DNA of 8,221 nucleotides from Chloroflexota bacterium (GCA_016875975.1 VGOF01000057.1:1-8221); one strand, 5' to 3'; shown: positions 1-6,918, counted from the first letter of the stretch. The notes: generated by a model from the letters alone, not told the origin. Translations and numbers: made by a program.

Positions 1-1908
1 AAGAAGCTCGACGAAGAATACGTGGCTGAGTCCATAAACGGCATCGACTTCGTACACAAGAAGGACTTTTTGAACAGCACCATCATAACGCTGGAGGCCG
101 TCATCAACTGGGCCAAGCGATATGCCAAGCTGGCCAGAGACATGGCTAAAAGCGAGGAGAACCCGCTGAGGCGGGACGAGCTGGAAACCATCGTCAGAAC
201 CTGCGAATGGGTGCCCGAGAACCCGGCACGGACACTCACCGAAGCGATGCAGTGTTACTGGTTTATTCACCTGGTAATCAACTTCATCGAGCTGCCACAA
301 GTAGGCTCTGGAATCAGGTTCGACCAAGTCTTCAACCGCTTCTATGAGAAGGATTTAGCTGAGGGCAGACTTACCAGAGACCAGGCACAAGAACTAATGG
401 AATCCGTAATTGTGAAATTCCAGGAGACGGGCTTCCTTCATGCTCCGATATGGTCTGGATTCGGCGGTGGCGCCCTGGGATTTCAGACAGTTACCGTCGG
501 TGGCACTGATTCCGAAGGCAATGACATCACTAACGAGATGAGCTACATCGTCCTGGATGCGGTGAAAACTGTCAGGGCTATCGTGCCACCATTGGCTTTG
601 AGATGGCATGACAAAATGCCCAGGAAATTGGTTCACAAGGCCATCGAGGTTATGGCATCGGGCATGCCACAGCCAGCTATTTTCAACGATAAGGTCAACG
701 TGCTGAGGCTGGTTGCTATGGGATGCCCCATCGAGGACGCCAACAACTACTCCATCAACAACTGCATGGTGCCCACCATACCCGGGAAAAACTTCAACCA
801 CGTCTCAGCCTGGGCCAACGGCATACCTGTCCCTCTCTGCCTGAATACCGCCCTGGGCGTTGCCCCACTGGCGCTGTACAAGAAAGCTGGACTCAAGACT
901 ATAGACCCGGCAAAGCTAAGCTCGGCAGAGGAACTGATGGATGCCACCATCGAGAACTACCGCTGGCTGGTGCATCGCCTGGTGCAAATCGCCAACATCA
1001 TGGATGCACTCTACAGGGAATATGCGCCCAGGCCATTCCTGTCTGCTATCATCGATGACTGCATCGAAAGGGCACAGGATGTCAGAGACTGGAACTACAT
1101 GCCGGATTACCGTGACATAGACCTCTTTGGTCTCAACACCGTCGCTGACTCCATAGCTGCCGTAAAGAAGCTGGTCTTTGACGACAAGAAGGTCACCATG
1201 GAGAAGCTGGTCGAAGCGCTGAAGACCAACTGGCAGGGCTACGAAGACATTCGCAAACTTTGCCTCGAAGCTCCAAAATTCGGCAATGCGCTGAAGACCA
1301 ACTGGCAGGGCTACGAAGACATTCGCAAACTTTGCCTCGAAGCTCCAAAATTCGGCAATGACGATGACTATGTAGACCTGATATCCCGTGAAGTAGGCAA
1401 GAGGCTTTCAGAAGAGACCAAGAAATGCAAGACGAACTGGGGCGGGCCTGTTGTCATAGACGGCACCGCAGCCACTGCTTGGTGGAGCTTCGGCCGCGTC
1501 TGTGCTGCCACGCCAGACGGCAGGACGAATGGTGACCCGTTCAACGACGGAACCATATCGCCCATGGCCGGCGCTGACAAGAAAGGCCCTACCGCAGTCC
1601 TGAAGTCGGTAGCCAAGGTTGACCCCTTGGCAAGCTGGAACCAGCTCTTCAACCAGACCTTCATGCCGCAGTATCTCACCGGACACAATGCTGAGTCGTT
1701 TGCCCAGTACCTGAAGACCTTCGGCGACCTGGGTATTCACCATATCCAGTTCACTACGGTGGGGAGAGACACCCTGGAAGATGCCCAGAAACATCCAGAG
1801 AAATACCCAAACCTGATGGTGCGCGTGGCTGGGTTTGCGGCATACTTCATAGACCTGGATAAGAAGATACAGGATTCTATCATCGCCAGAACCCCGCAGT
1901 GTCTCTAG
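1..1908 (+). CDS. Glycyl radical enzyme catalytic subunit (PFL-like, possibly X-succinate synthase type), 5' partial
   Basis: The frame is open from base 1, so the start lies upstream. A GTG at 22 is an internal Val codon, not a credible start. Residues below count that GTG as 1. The PFL-type barrel is recognisable by PARTLTEAMQCYWFIH near 70, TVTVGGTDSEGND near 160 and PAIFND near 218. The catalytic thiyl Cys is C248 in EDANNYSINNCMVP, which aligns with EDAR-Y--GCVEP of GREs. A TPDGR loop follows near 500. The glycyl radical residue is G604 in RVAGFAAYF, and the protein ends QDSIIARTPQCL. Dehydratase, decarboxylase and C-S lyase GREs carry Glu at Cys+2; here it is Val, as the position is non-acidic in PFL and in benzyl/alkylsuccinate synthases (C-x-S-P). 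With about 200 missing N-terminal residues the protein would be near 830-850 aa, which fits the succinate synthases. An exact 24-residue tandem duplication occupies 399-446. GRE assignment is firm; the substrate is inferred and uncertain. Confidence 0.93.
   Translation, partial: KKLDEEYVAESINGIDFVHKKDFLNSTIITLEAVINWAKRYAKLARDMAKSEENPLRRDELETIVRTCEWVPENPARTLTEAMQCYWFIHLVINFIELPQVGSGIRFDQVFNRFYEKDLAEGRLTRDQAQELMESVIVKFQETGFLHAPIWSGFGGGALGFQTVTVGGTDSEGNDITNEMSYIVLDAVKTVRAIVPPLALRWHDKMPRKLVHKAIEVMASGMPQPAIFNDKVNVLRLVAMGCPIEDANNYSINNCMVPTIPGKNFNHVSAWANGIPVPLCLNTALGVAPLALYKKAGLKTIDPAKLSSAEELMDATIENYRWLVHRLVQIANIMDALYREYAPRPFLSAIIDDCIERAQDVRDWNYMPDYRDIDLFGLNTVADSIAAVKKLVFDDKKVTMEKLVEALKTNWQGYEDIRKLCLEAPKFGNALKTNWQGYEDIRKLCLEAPKFGNDDDYVDLISREVGKRLSEETKKCKTNWGGPVVIDGTAATAWWSFGRVCAATPDGRTNGDPFNDGTISPMAGADKKGPTAVLKSVAKVDPLASWNQLFNQTFMPQYLTGHNAESFAQYLKTFGDLGIHHIQFTTVGRDTLEDAQKHPEKYPNLMVRVAGFAAYFIDLDKKIQDSIIARTPQCL
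1216..1359 (+). repeat. Exact 72-bp in-frame tandem duplication inside the GRE gene
   Basis: Bases 1216-1287 and 1288-1359 are identical over all 72 positions, and the match extends one base further at the 3' side. Each copy encodes 24 residues that begin ALKTNWQGYEDIRKL and end APKFGN. Other GREs carry one copy of this stretch, a helix followed by PK(F/Y)GNDD(D/E)YVD. The second copy continues naturally into DDDYVDLI, so the extra unit is an insertion that keeps the frame. The absence of any substitution points to a very recent duplication or to an assembly or read-collapse artefact. Confidence 0.97.
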
Positions 1909-1913
1909 TCTTC

Positions 1914-1918
1914 GGAAG
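1914..1918 (+). promoter_or_regulatory. Ribosome binding site of the GRE-activase gene
   Basis: GGAAG sits 8 nt before the ATG at 1927, inside the 18-bp gap after the GRE stop codon. It supports this start, which gives a short N-terminal extension before the conserved GLVFNIQRYSIHDGPG of activases. There is no room for a separate promoter, so the activase is probably translated from the GRE transcript. Confidence 0.6.
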
Positions 1919-1926
1919 AACGCAAT

Positions 1927-2865
1927 ATGACTTCTTCCAATGCCGAGACACATAACAGCGGGGCAAAGGGGCTGGTGTTCAACATCCAGCGGTACAGCAT
2001 TCACGATGGCCCTGGAATCAGGACCACCGTGTTCCTTAAGGGCTGCCCGCTGAAATGTAAGTGGTGCTCCAACCCTGAGTCCATCAATCCCAGCCCCGAG
2101 CTAATGGTCAGAGAATCCCAATGTGATGGCTGCGGCAAGTGTGTCGAACCCTGTACGCACCATGCCATTGAGTTGCACGATGACCACGTGCATATAGACA
2201 GGTCAAAATGCGACCTGTGTCTGAAATGTGCAGAGGCCTGTCCCAGAGGGGCCATAGAACTGTCAGGCAAATATATGAGCGTGGAAGAGGCACTGGAAGA
2301 GTGCAGCAAGGACGAGATTTTCTACCAGAACTCAGGCGGCGGTGTCACTTTGTCCGGCGGCGAGCCACTATATCAACCTGAATTCACCCTGAATCTACTC
2401 CAGGCGTGCAAAGAAAAAGCACTGAACACCGCTATCGACACCAGCGGCTTCGCCAACTGGAAGATAATAGAAAAAATGCTCCCCTATATTGACCTGGTAC
2501 TCTACGATATCAAGCACCTCGACCCAGAGATGCACGCCAGCGCCACAGGAGTCAGCAACGAAGTAATCCTGGACAACCTGCAGAAAATCGTCAAGTCAGG
2601 CAAGACCAGGGTCTGGATAAGAATTCCGGTTATTCCCAACTTCAATGACTCCGAGACTTACATCGAGAAATTAGCAAAAACCCTCGTGGGAATGCCTGCA
2701 GAGAAAATCTCCCTGCTCGGCTATCACGAATGGGGCAAGTCCAAGTATTTCTCGCTGGGCAAAGAGTACCCGCTCAACGGCTGTGCACCGCTCGCTGAGG
2801 AGAGACTGGAGAGCCTGAAGGACATCATGCAGTCCAGGGGACTACAAGTCACCATCGGCTACTAG
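1927..2865 (+). CDS. Glycyl radical enzyme activating enzyme (radical SAM, with ferredoxin-type insert)
   Basis: This cytoplasmic enzyme cleaves S-adenosylmethionine reductively and abstracts a hydrogen from the GRE glycine (G604 of the preceding gene) to install the radical. RYSIHDGPGIRTTVF at 22-36 leads into the radical SAM cluster motif CPLKCKWC (C40, C44, C47), followed by SNPE. A two-cluster bacterial ferredoxin insert follows, with CDGCGKCVEPC (C66, C69, C72, C76) and CDLCLKCAEACP (C95, C98, C101, C105). SGGGVTLSGGEP ends at residue 147 and contains the SAM-binding GGE motif. At 312 aa the length is normal for the insert-bearing class that serves non-PFL GREs such as BssD, CutD or HpdA; PflA itself lacks the insert. 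It lies 18 bp after the GRE, so this is a cognate pair. Nothing in it reveals the GRE's substrate. Confidence 0.95.
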   Translation: MTSSNAETHNSGAKGLVFNIQRYSIHDGPGIRTTVFLKGCPLKCKWCSNPESINPSPELMVRESQCDGCGKCVEPCTHHAIELHDDHVHIDRSKCDLCLKCAEACPRGAIELSGKYMSVEEALEECSKDEIFYQNSGGGVTLSGGEPLYQPEFTLNLLQACKEKALNTAIDTSGFANWKIIEKMLPYIDLVLYDIKHLDPEMHASATGVSNEVILDNLQKIVKSGKTRVWIRIPVIPNFNDSETYIEKLAKTLVGMPAEKISLLGYHEWGKSKYFSLGKEYPLNGCAPLAEERLESLKDIMQSRGLQVTIGY

Positions 2866-2910
2866 CACCAGCCATCTCAATAGAAGACAGCCAATAAAAG
2901 AAGTTTATTT

Positions 2911-2916
2911 AGGAGG
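2911..2916 (+). promoter_or_regulatory. Ribosome binding site deciding between two adjacent ATGs
   Basis: AGGAGG lies 9 nt before the ATG at 2926 and 12 nt before the ATG at 2929. The spacing favours 2926 (MMKKTW). The paralogs downstream begin MRKAW and MKKAW, which would match the second ATG, so a start at 2929 remains possible. The 60-bp gap after the activase shows no convincing -35/-10 pair and no terminator, which is consistent with read-through from the GRE genes. Confidence 0.7.
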
Positions 2917-2925
2917 CAAAAGGCC

Positions 2926-4164
2926 ATGATGAAAAAGACGTGGTTCGTATTCGCCGCTATTTTGATATCAATCACCTCAGCCTTGCCCCTGCTGAGCTGT
3001 GTCCCCAAAGCGCCACCACAGGAAAAATTTGTCACTTATCTGAGCCTGAGCGACCTAACAGGGCCAGGCGCTGGTATGGTTGTCCCCATCGTTGAAGCCA
3101 TTGGCTTCGCCCTTGATAACCTGAACGGCAAAGGCGGCGTTAAGGGCGTCAAGGTCAACAGTATCGTCGTGGACACACGGTATGACACGGCTCGCACTGT
3201 GTCAGCCTACAAGAGATATCGCACCGAGCCTCGTGCTTTCTGGGCATTCATCCCCCTCACCGCCGCCGTAAAAGCGCTGGCAGCTCAGATGGAAGCAGAC
3301 AAGATACCTTGCACCACGCCGGGCGATGGCGAGTTCCAGGCAAAACCCGCATGGGTTTTTCTGCTCGGAGCTCCCTATCCAGACGGTTTCGCTGCTACTC
3401 TCGACTGGATAGTTAAAGACTGGAAAGACAAGGGGAAATCGGGAATGCCAACCGTAGGTTACATGTCCTGGGACAGTCAATACGGCCGCGAGGCTCTTAG
3501 AGGTGGACAGCAATACGCCGAGAAAATCGGTGTTAAGCTCTTGAAGCCGGAATTCCATCCCCCCGGGGCCGCAGACTACACCGTCTGGCTCAGTAGAATC
3601 AACGAGGCTGGCGCTGACTATTGCTTTGTCGGCGGCGTCGACCCCACCCAAAGCCTGACTCTGCGCGATGCCCTCAAGCTTGGGCTGACCAAGAAAATCC
3701 AGTTTGTTAGCGACTACTGGGGTCTAGACGAAAACGTAGGCATCAAGCTTCACCCCGAAGCTACCGAAGGTGCTTTGCTCGTCACCCCCTTCGCTCGCGG
3801 TGACGAATCCCGCAAGCTGCCGCCGGTTGCTGAACTCTGGAGCAAGTATGGCAAGGGGCCAATAAGTGAAATGAAGGCCGGCTTCCCGGCAGGCATCATA
3901 CATGTCAAATACCTCGCCATAGCTCTAGAGAAAGCACTTGACCAGGTGGGATACGAAAAGATAGACGGCGAAGCCGTATACAAAGCCATTCAAACCATCA
4001 CCGGGACTGACTCAGATGGCATATCCGGCCCTTGTGCCTTCAGCGCCACCGACCGAAAGGCTACTGCTATGGTCAAGTTCTATCGAGTGCAAAGCGGCAA
4101 GCTCATCCCTGCAACCGATTGGGTAACAACACCTGATGCCGTATCCCTTCACAAAGATTGGTGA
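2926..4164 (+). CDS. ABC transporter substrate-binding lipoprotein, LivK/branched-chain type (paralog 1)
   Basis: This is probably a cell-surface or periplasmic binding protein that delivers a ligand to an ABC importer. The N-terminus is a lipoprotein signal: MKK, a hydrophobic stretch at about 6-20, then the lipobox LLSC with acylated C25. The mature part is a two-lobed type-1 periplasmic-binding fold (Peripla_BP_6, LivJ/LivK family). It opens with YLSLSDLTGPGAG and then VDTRYDTARTVSAYKRY. YMSWDSQYGREALRGG, GGVDPTQS and LHPEATEGA follow. Cysteines stand at 129, 233 and 370, and the protein ends PDAVSLHKDW. At 412 aa the length is usual for the family. The ligand cannot be read from sequence: despite the family name, members bind amino acids, amides, urea and aromatic acids. 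The GRE context makes an aromatic or organic acid plausible, which is inference. It is closest to the paralog at 5647 over the first lobe. Confidence 0.9.
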   Translation: MMKKTWFVFAAILISITSALPLLSCVPKAPPQEKFVTYLSLSDLTGPGAGMVVPIVEAIGFALDNLNGKGGVKGVKVNSIVVDTRYDTARTVSAYKRYRTEPRAFWAFIPLTAAVKALAAQMEADKIPCTTPGDGEFQAKPAWVFLLGAPYPDGFAATLDWIVKDWKDKGKSGMPTVGYMSWDSQYGREALRGGQQYAEKIGVKLLKPEFHPPGAADYTVWLSRINEAGADYCFVGGVDPTQSLTLRDALKLGLTKKIQFVSDYWGLDENVGIKLHPEATEGALLVTPFARGDESRKLPPVAELWSKYGKGPISEMKAGFPAGIIHVKYLAIALEKALDQVGYEKIDGEAVYKAIQTITGTDSDGISGPCAFSATDRKATAMVKFYRVQSGKLIPATDWVTTPDAVSLHKDW

Positions 4165-4219
4165 TTACCATATAGACATTTGCCTCAAAGGTGTATAGAA
4201 TTGACAGACAAGCCCCAGA

Positions 4220-4269
4220 TTGCCAGTTACCATAGGCATCACTGGTTCAAACAGAACATTGTCTGGCAA
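4220..4269 (+). repeat. Overlapping inverted repeats in the gap between paralogs 1 and 2
   Basis: TTGCCAG (4220-4226) is the reverse complement of CTGGCAA (4263-4269), with 36 nt between. CCAGT (4223-4227) also pairs with ACTGG (4241-4245), with a 13-nt loop. The two pairings share CCAG and so exclude each other. No U-run follows, so this is not a standard terminator. An 8-bp direct repeat TTACCATA (4165-4172 and 4227-4234) lies in the same gap. At 142 bp this is the longest intergenic stretch of the window, so it could hold an internal regulatory element, but chance pairing is possible. Confidence 0.3.
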
Positions 4270-4277
4270 CAGGAGCA

Positions 4278-4310
4278 ATGAATAGCGAGAGAGATGGAGG
4301 AAAATTATGA
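4278..4310 (+). CDS. Possible 10-codon leader peptide ending on the start codon of paralog 2
   Basis: An ATG at 4278 opens a 10-codon frame, MNSERDGGKL. Its TGA (4308-4310) overlaps the ATG of the next gene as ATGA. AGGAG at 4271-4275 precedes it with only 2 nt spacing, which is short for efficient initiation. The Gly-Gly codons of this frame are themselves the GGAGG ribosome binding site (4296-4300) of paralog 2. If translated, it would couple or gate initiation of paralog 2. The other paralogs with full upstream gaps show no equivalent ATG-started frame, so this may be coincidence. Confidence 0.22.
   Translation: MNSERDGGKL
4296..4300 (+). promoter_or_regulatory. Ribosome binding site of paralog 2
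   Basis: GGAGG with 6-nt spacing before the ATG at 4307. It fixes this start, which is followed directly by a complete lipoprotein signal peptide. Confidence 0.75.
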
Positions 4311-5542
4311 GAAAGGCTTGGTTCATATTTGCAGCCATATTCATTTCAGTTGTGGTAGCCTTACCCGTGGTAAGCTGTGCACCTAAAACACCAGCCGAAG
4401 AGAAATACGTTACCTACCTCAGTCTTAGCGATTTGACAGGCCCAGCAGCCGGCCTCACCTACCCCATCGTTGAGGCTACGAGCTTTGCCTTTGACGACTT
4501 GAACAACAAAGGCGGCATAGATGGCGTGAAGATCAAGATGATCAACGTGGACACACGGTATGACGTAGCCCGTACCGTGTCGGCCTACAAGCGGTATCGC
4601 ACCGAACACAAGGTGATATGGGCTTTCATTCCACTGTCCCCTGCTGTGAGAGCATTGGAACCCCAAATGGAGGCAGACAAAATACCGTGCACCACACCAG
4701 GAGACGGCCTGTACCAGGCTAAGCCAAGATGGGTCTTCGTTGGTGGCACTCCTTACCAGGACGGATTCGCCGCTGCTCTCGATTGGATGCTCAAGGACTG
4801 GAAGGCCAAAGGGAAAACCGGAGTGCCCACCATAGGTTACATGTCATGGGACAGCCAGTATGGCCGAGAGGCTCTCAGAGGTGGCAAAGAATATGCCGAC
4901 CTGATAGGTGTCAACCTGCTGAAACCCGAGTTCTTTCCCCCTGGAACAGCGGACCACACCGTCTGGCTTAGCAGAATCAACGAGTCCGGAGCTGACTACT
5001 GCTACCTGGGAGGCGTTGACCCCACGCAAAGCCTCATTCTTCGCGATGCCCTCAAGCTGGGCATGACCAAGAAAATCCAATTTGTCAGCGAATATTGGGG
5101 ACTGGACGAAAACGTAGGCGTGAAACTCCATCCCGAGGCAACCGAAGGCGCCGTGTTGGTCACCCCATTCATCCGAGGCGACGAGGCACGCAAGCTGCCG
5201 CCAGTTGCGGAACTCTGGGAAAAATACGGCAAGGGACCCATAAGTGAAATGAAAGCTCTGTTCCCCTCTGGAATCCTCTCGGTCAAATACACGGCTCTGG
5301 CCCTGAAGATCGGCCTTGACGAAGTGGGCTACGACAAGCTCACTGGAGAACAGCTATACAGGGGAAATATGCAGCTAACTGGCACTAGCTCAGACGGCGT
5401 TTCCGGCCCCTGTGCTTTCAGCCCCACCAGCCGCAAAACCTCTGATATGGTTAAGTTCTACCGCGTGCAAAGCGGCAAGACCAATCCCATAACCGACTGG
5501 GTGAAAGCACCCGACGCCGTGTCCCTGCACAAAGACTGGTGA
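4307..5542 (+). CDS. ABC transporter substrate-binding lipoprotein, LivK/branched-chain type (paralog 2)
   Basis: This 411-aa binding protein is collinear with the preceding gene and shares nearly every motif with it. Its lipoprotein signal MRKAWFIFAA ends in the lipobox VVSC (C24). Distinguishing features are a substituted first lobe around 75-120: KMINVDTRYDVARTV, then RTEHKVIWAFIPLSPAVRALEPQ in place of RTEPxAFWxFIPLTxxVKALAAQ. Near the C-terminus it has GEQLYRGNMQLTGT in place of AVYKAIQTITGT. These regions line the cleft or hinge in LivK-type folds, so ligand preference may differ from its neighbours (inference). Cysteines conserved with the paralogs stand at 232 and 369. The gene probably belongs to the same transcript as the other paralogs, although the 142-bp upstream gap could hold an internal control element. 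The ligand is unknown. Confidence 0.9.
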   Translation: MRKAWFIFAAIFISVVVALPVVSCAPKTPAEEKYVTYLSLSDLTGPAAGLTYPIVEATSFAFDDLNNKGGIDGVKIKMINVDTRYDVARTVSAYKRYRTEHKVIWAFIPLSPAVRALEPQMEADKIPCTTPGDGLYQAKPRWVFVGGTPYQDGFAAALDWMLKDWKAKGKTGVPTIGYMSWDSQYGREALRGGKEYADLIGVNLLKPEFFPPGTADHTVWLSRINESGADYCYLGGVDPTQSLILRDALKLGMTKKIQFVSEYWGLDENVGVKLHPEATEGAVLVTPFIRGDEARKLPPVAELWEKYGKGPISEMKALFPSGILSVKYTALALKIGLDEVGYDKLTGEQLYRGNMQLTGTSSDGVSGPCAFSPTSRKTSDMVKFYRVQSGKTNPITDWVKAPDAVSLHKDW

Positions 5543-5551
5543 ATAGCAAAC

Positions 5552-5560
5552 AAGGAGGTG
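5552..5560 (+). promoter_or_regulatory. Orphan Shine-Dalgarno sequence without a normal start codon
   Basis: AAGGAGGTG, a near-perfect anti-16S match, begins 10 bases after the stop of paralog 2. No ATG, GTG or TTG follows at a working distance. The only nearby option is a CTG at 5563, which would give a basic 23-codon peptide (LSRTSKGKRDRAPTEFTTKS...) ending at TAA 5632-5634. More likely it is a relic of a lost gene, a remnant of recombination between the tandem paralogs, or a ribosome stand-by site. Confidence 0.4.
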
Positions 5561-5624
5561 AACTGTCAAGAACGAGCAAAGGCAAACGTGATCGTGCACC
5601 AACCGAATTTACCACAAAAAGTAC

Positions 5625-5640
5625 GAGGAGGTAAAAGGAA
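5625..5640 (+). promoter_or_regulatory. Double ribosome binding site of paralog 3
   Basis: GAGGAGG (5625-5631) is 15 nt from the ATG at 5647, too far for best use. AAAGGAA (5634-5640) is close enough to act alone: its AGGA core ends 7 nt before the start. A similar AGGAGG-xAAAAGG arrangement precedes paralog 1, so the leaders of paralogs 1 and 3 look related. Confidence 0.55.
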
Positions 5641-5646
5641 ACACTA

Positions 5647-6882
5647 ATGAAAAAGGCATGGTTTATATTAGTCACCATATTGATTTCAGTTGCGGTAGCC
5701 TTGCCCGTAGTGAGTTGTGCCCCCAAAGCACCCACCGCTGAGAAAGTTGTTACCTATCTCAGTCTCAGCGACCTGACCGGCCCTGGCGCTGGCCTGGTCT
5801 TCCCCATCGTGGAAGCCGTTGGATATGCCTTTGATGATATCAATAGCAAGGGTGGAGTAAACGGTGTCAAGATTAATAGTATAGTCGTGGACACGCGTTA
5901 TGACACAGCCCGCACTGTGTCAGCCTACAAGAGGTACCGCACTGAGCCTAAAGCTTTCTGGGTATTCATTCCCCTCACCCCCGGCGTGAAAGCGCTGGCA
6001 GCCCAGATGGAAGCAGACAAATTGCCCTGCACCACACCGGCTGATGGCGAGTTCCAGGCTAAGCCGGGATGGGTCTTCCTGGCTGGGGTTCCCTACCAAG
6101 ACGGATTTGCTGCTGCCCTTGATTGGATGCTCAATGACTTCAAAGCCAAGGGCAAAAGCGGAGTGCCTACCATAGGCTATATGTCCTGGGACAGCCAGTA
6201 TGGCCGAGAAGCTCTTCGAGGCGGGCAGGAATATGCTGACCAGCTAGGCGTTAAACTTCTGAAGCCCGAGTTCTTCCCGACCGGAGCCGCCGACCACACC
6301 GTCTGGCTCAGCCGGATAAATGAAGCTGGCGCAGACTACTGCTTCATCGGCGGTGTAGACCCTACCCAGAGCCTGATATTGCGTGACGCCTTTAAGCTCG
6401 GCCTGACCAAGAAAATCCAGTTCGTCAGCGGTTTCTGGGGACTCGATGAGAACGTGGGCGTCAAAGTCCACCCTGAAGCCACAGAAGGTGCAGTACTGGT
6501 CAGCCCATTCATCAGAGGAGATGAGTCCCGCCAGCTGCCTCAGGTTGTTGAGTTGTGGAGCAAGTACGGGAAGGGGCCAATAACTGATATGAAATGCCTG
6601 TTCCCCGCAGGCATACTGCTGGCCAAGTATTTGAGCCTGGCAATTGAAAAAGGGATTGACGAAGTAGGCTATGACAACTTCGGTGGCGATGATGCATACA
6701 AAGCCATCCAAACTATCACCGGCACTCCTTCAGATGGCGTGTCTGGCCCCTGTGCCTACAGCCCCACCAGCCGTAAAGCCACCGCCATGGTCAGGTTCTA
6801 TAGAGTTCAAAGCGGCAAGACTAACCCCATAACTGACTGGGTTCCTGCACCCGATGCCGTGTCCCTGCACAAAAACTGGTAG
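5647..6882 (+). CDS. ABC transporter substrate-binding lipoprotein, LivK/branched-chain type (paralog 3)
   Basis: This 411-aa paralog has the signal MKKAWFILVTILISVAVA and the lipobox VVSC (C24). Its affinities are mixed. The signal peptide and the C-terminal SGKTNPITDWV and APDAVSLHK match paralog 2. Residues about 77-125 (NSIVVDTRYDTARTVSAYKR onward) and the YKAIQTITGT segment match paralog 1. Unique substitutions include SGFWGLDENVG (SDYWG or SEYWG in the others), PFIRGDESRQLPQVVELW and GPITDMKCLFPAG, the last adding a cysteine. Conserved cysteines stand at 232 and 369. It sits 104 bp after paralog 2 and 41 bp before paralog 4, in the same orientation. It is expected to be an exported lipid-anchored receptor of an ABC importer; the ligand is unknown. 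Confidence 0.9.
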   Translation: MKKAWFILVTILISVAVALPVVSCAPKAPTAEKVVTYLSLSDLTGPGAGLVFPIVEAVGYAFDDINSKGGVNGVKINSIVVDTRYDTARTVSAYKRYRTEPKAFWVFIPLTPGVKALAAQMEADKLPCTTPADGEFQAKPGWVFLAGVPYQDGFAAALDWMLNDFKAKGKSGVPTIGYMSWDSQYGREALRGGQEYADQLGVKLLKPEFFPTGAADHTVWLSRINEAGADYCFIGGVDPTQSLILRDAFKLGLTKKIQFVSGFWGLDENVGVKVHPEATEGAVLVSPFIRGDESRQLPQVVELWSKYGKGPITDMKCLFPAGILLAKYLSLAIEKGIDEVGYDNFGGDDAYKAIQTITGTPSDGVSGPCAYSPTSRKATAMVRFYRVQSGKTNPITDWVPAPDAVSLHKNW

Positions 6883-6911
6883 TCAACACTAGCTAAATAT
6901 ACAAGATACAC

Positions 6912-6918
6912 AAAGGAG
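6912..6918 (+). promoter_or_regulatory. Ribosome binding site of paralog 4
   Basis: AAAGGAG with 5-nt spacing before the ATG at 6924. With only 41 bp from the preceding stop codon and no terminator-like hairpin, paralogs 3 and 4 are almost certainly co-transcribed. Confidence 0.75.

Noticed and set aside
22..24. GTG at 22 as the start of the GRE gene
   Set aside because: The frame is open to base 1, the family is roughly 200 residues longer at the N-terminus, and no ribosome binding site precedes it.
394..801. Long antisense open frame opposite the GRE gene, with others on both strands inside it
   Set aside because: They lie inside a gene with clear family motifs, have no ribosome binding sites and no recognisable protein pattern; they are by-products of the coding strand's codon use.
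2893..2909. AATAAA/TTTATT inverted repeat before paralog 1 as a terminator
   Set aside because: The stem is only 6 A/T pairs with a short loop and no G/C support or U-run; it is not expected to stop transcription.
3202..3651. Antisense open frames opposite the binding-protein genes, recurring at similar positions in the paralogs
   Set aside because: Recurrence follows from the homology of the sense genes. No initiation signals or independent motifs are visible.
4201..4206. Perfect TTGACA hexamer as a -35 promoter element before paralog 2
   Set aside because: No acceptable -10 hexamer occurs 16-19 bases downstream; the best TAxxAT-like match needs a 21-base spacer.
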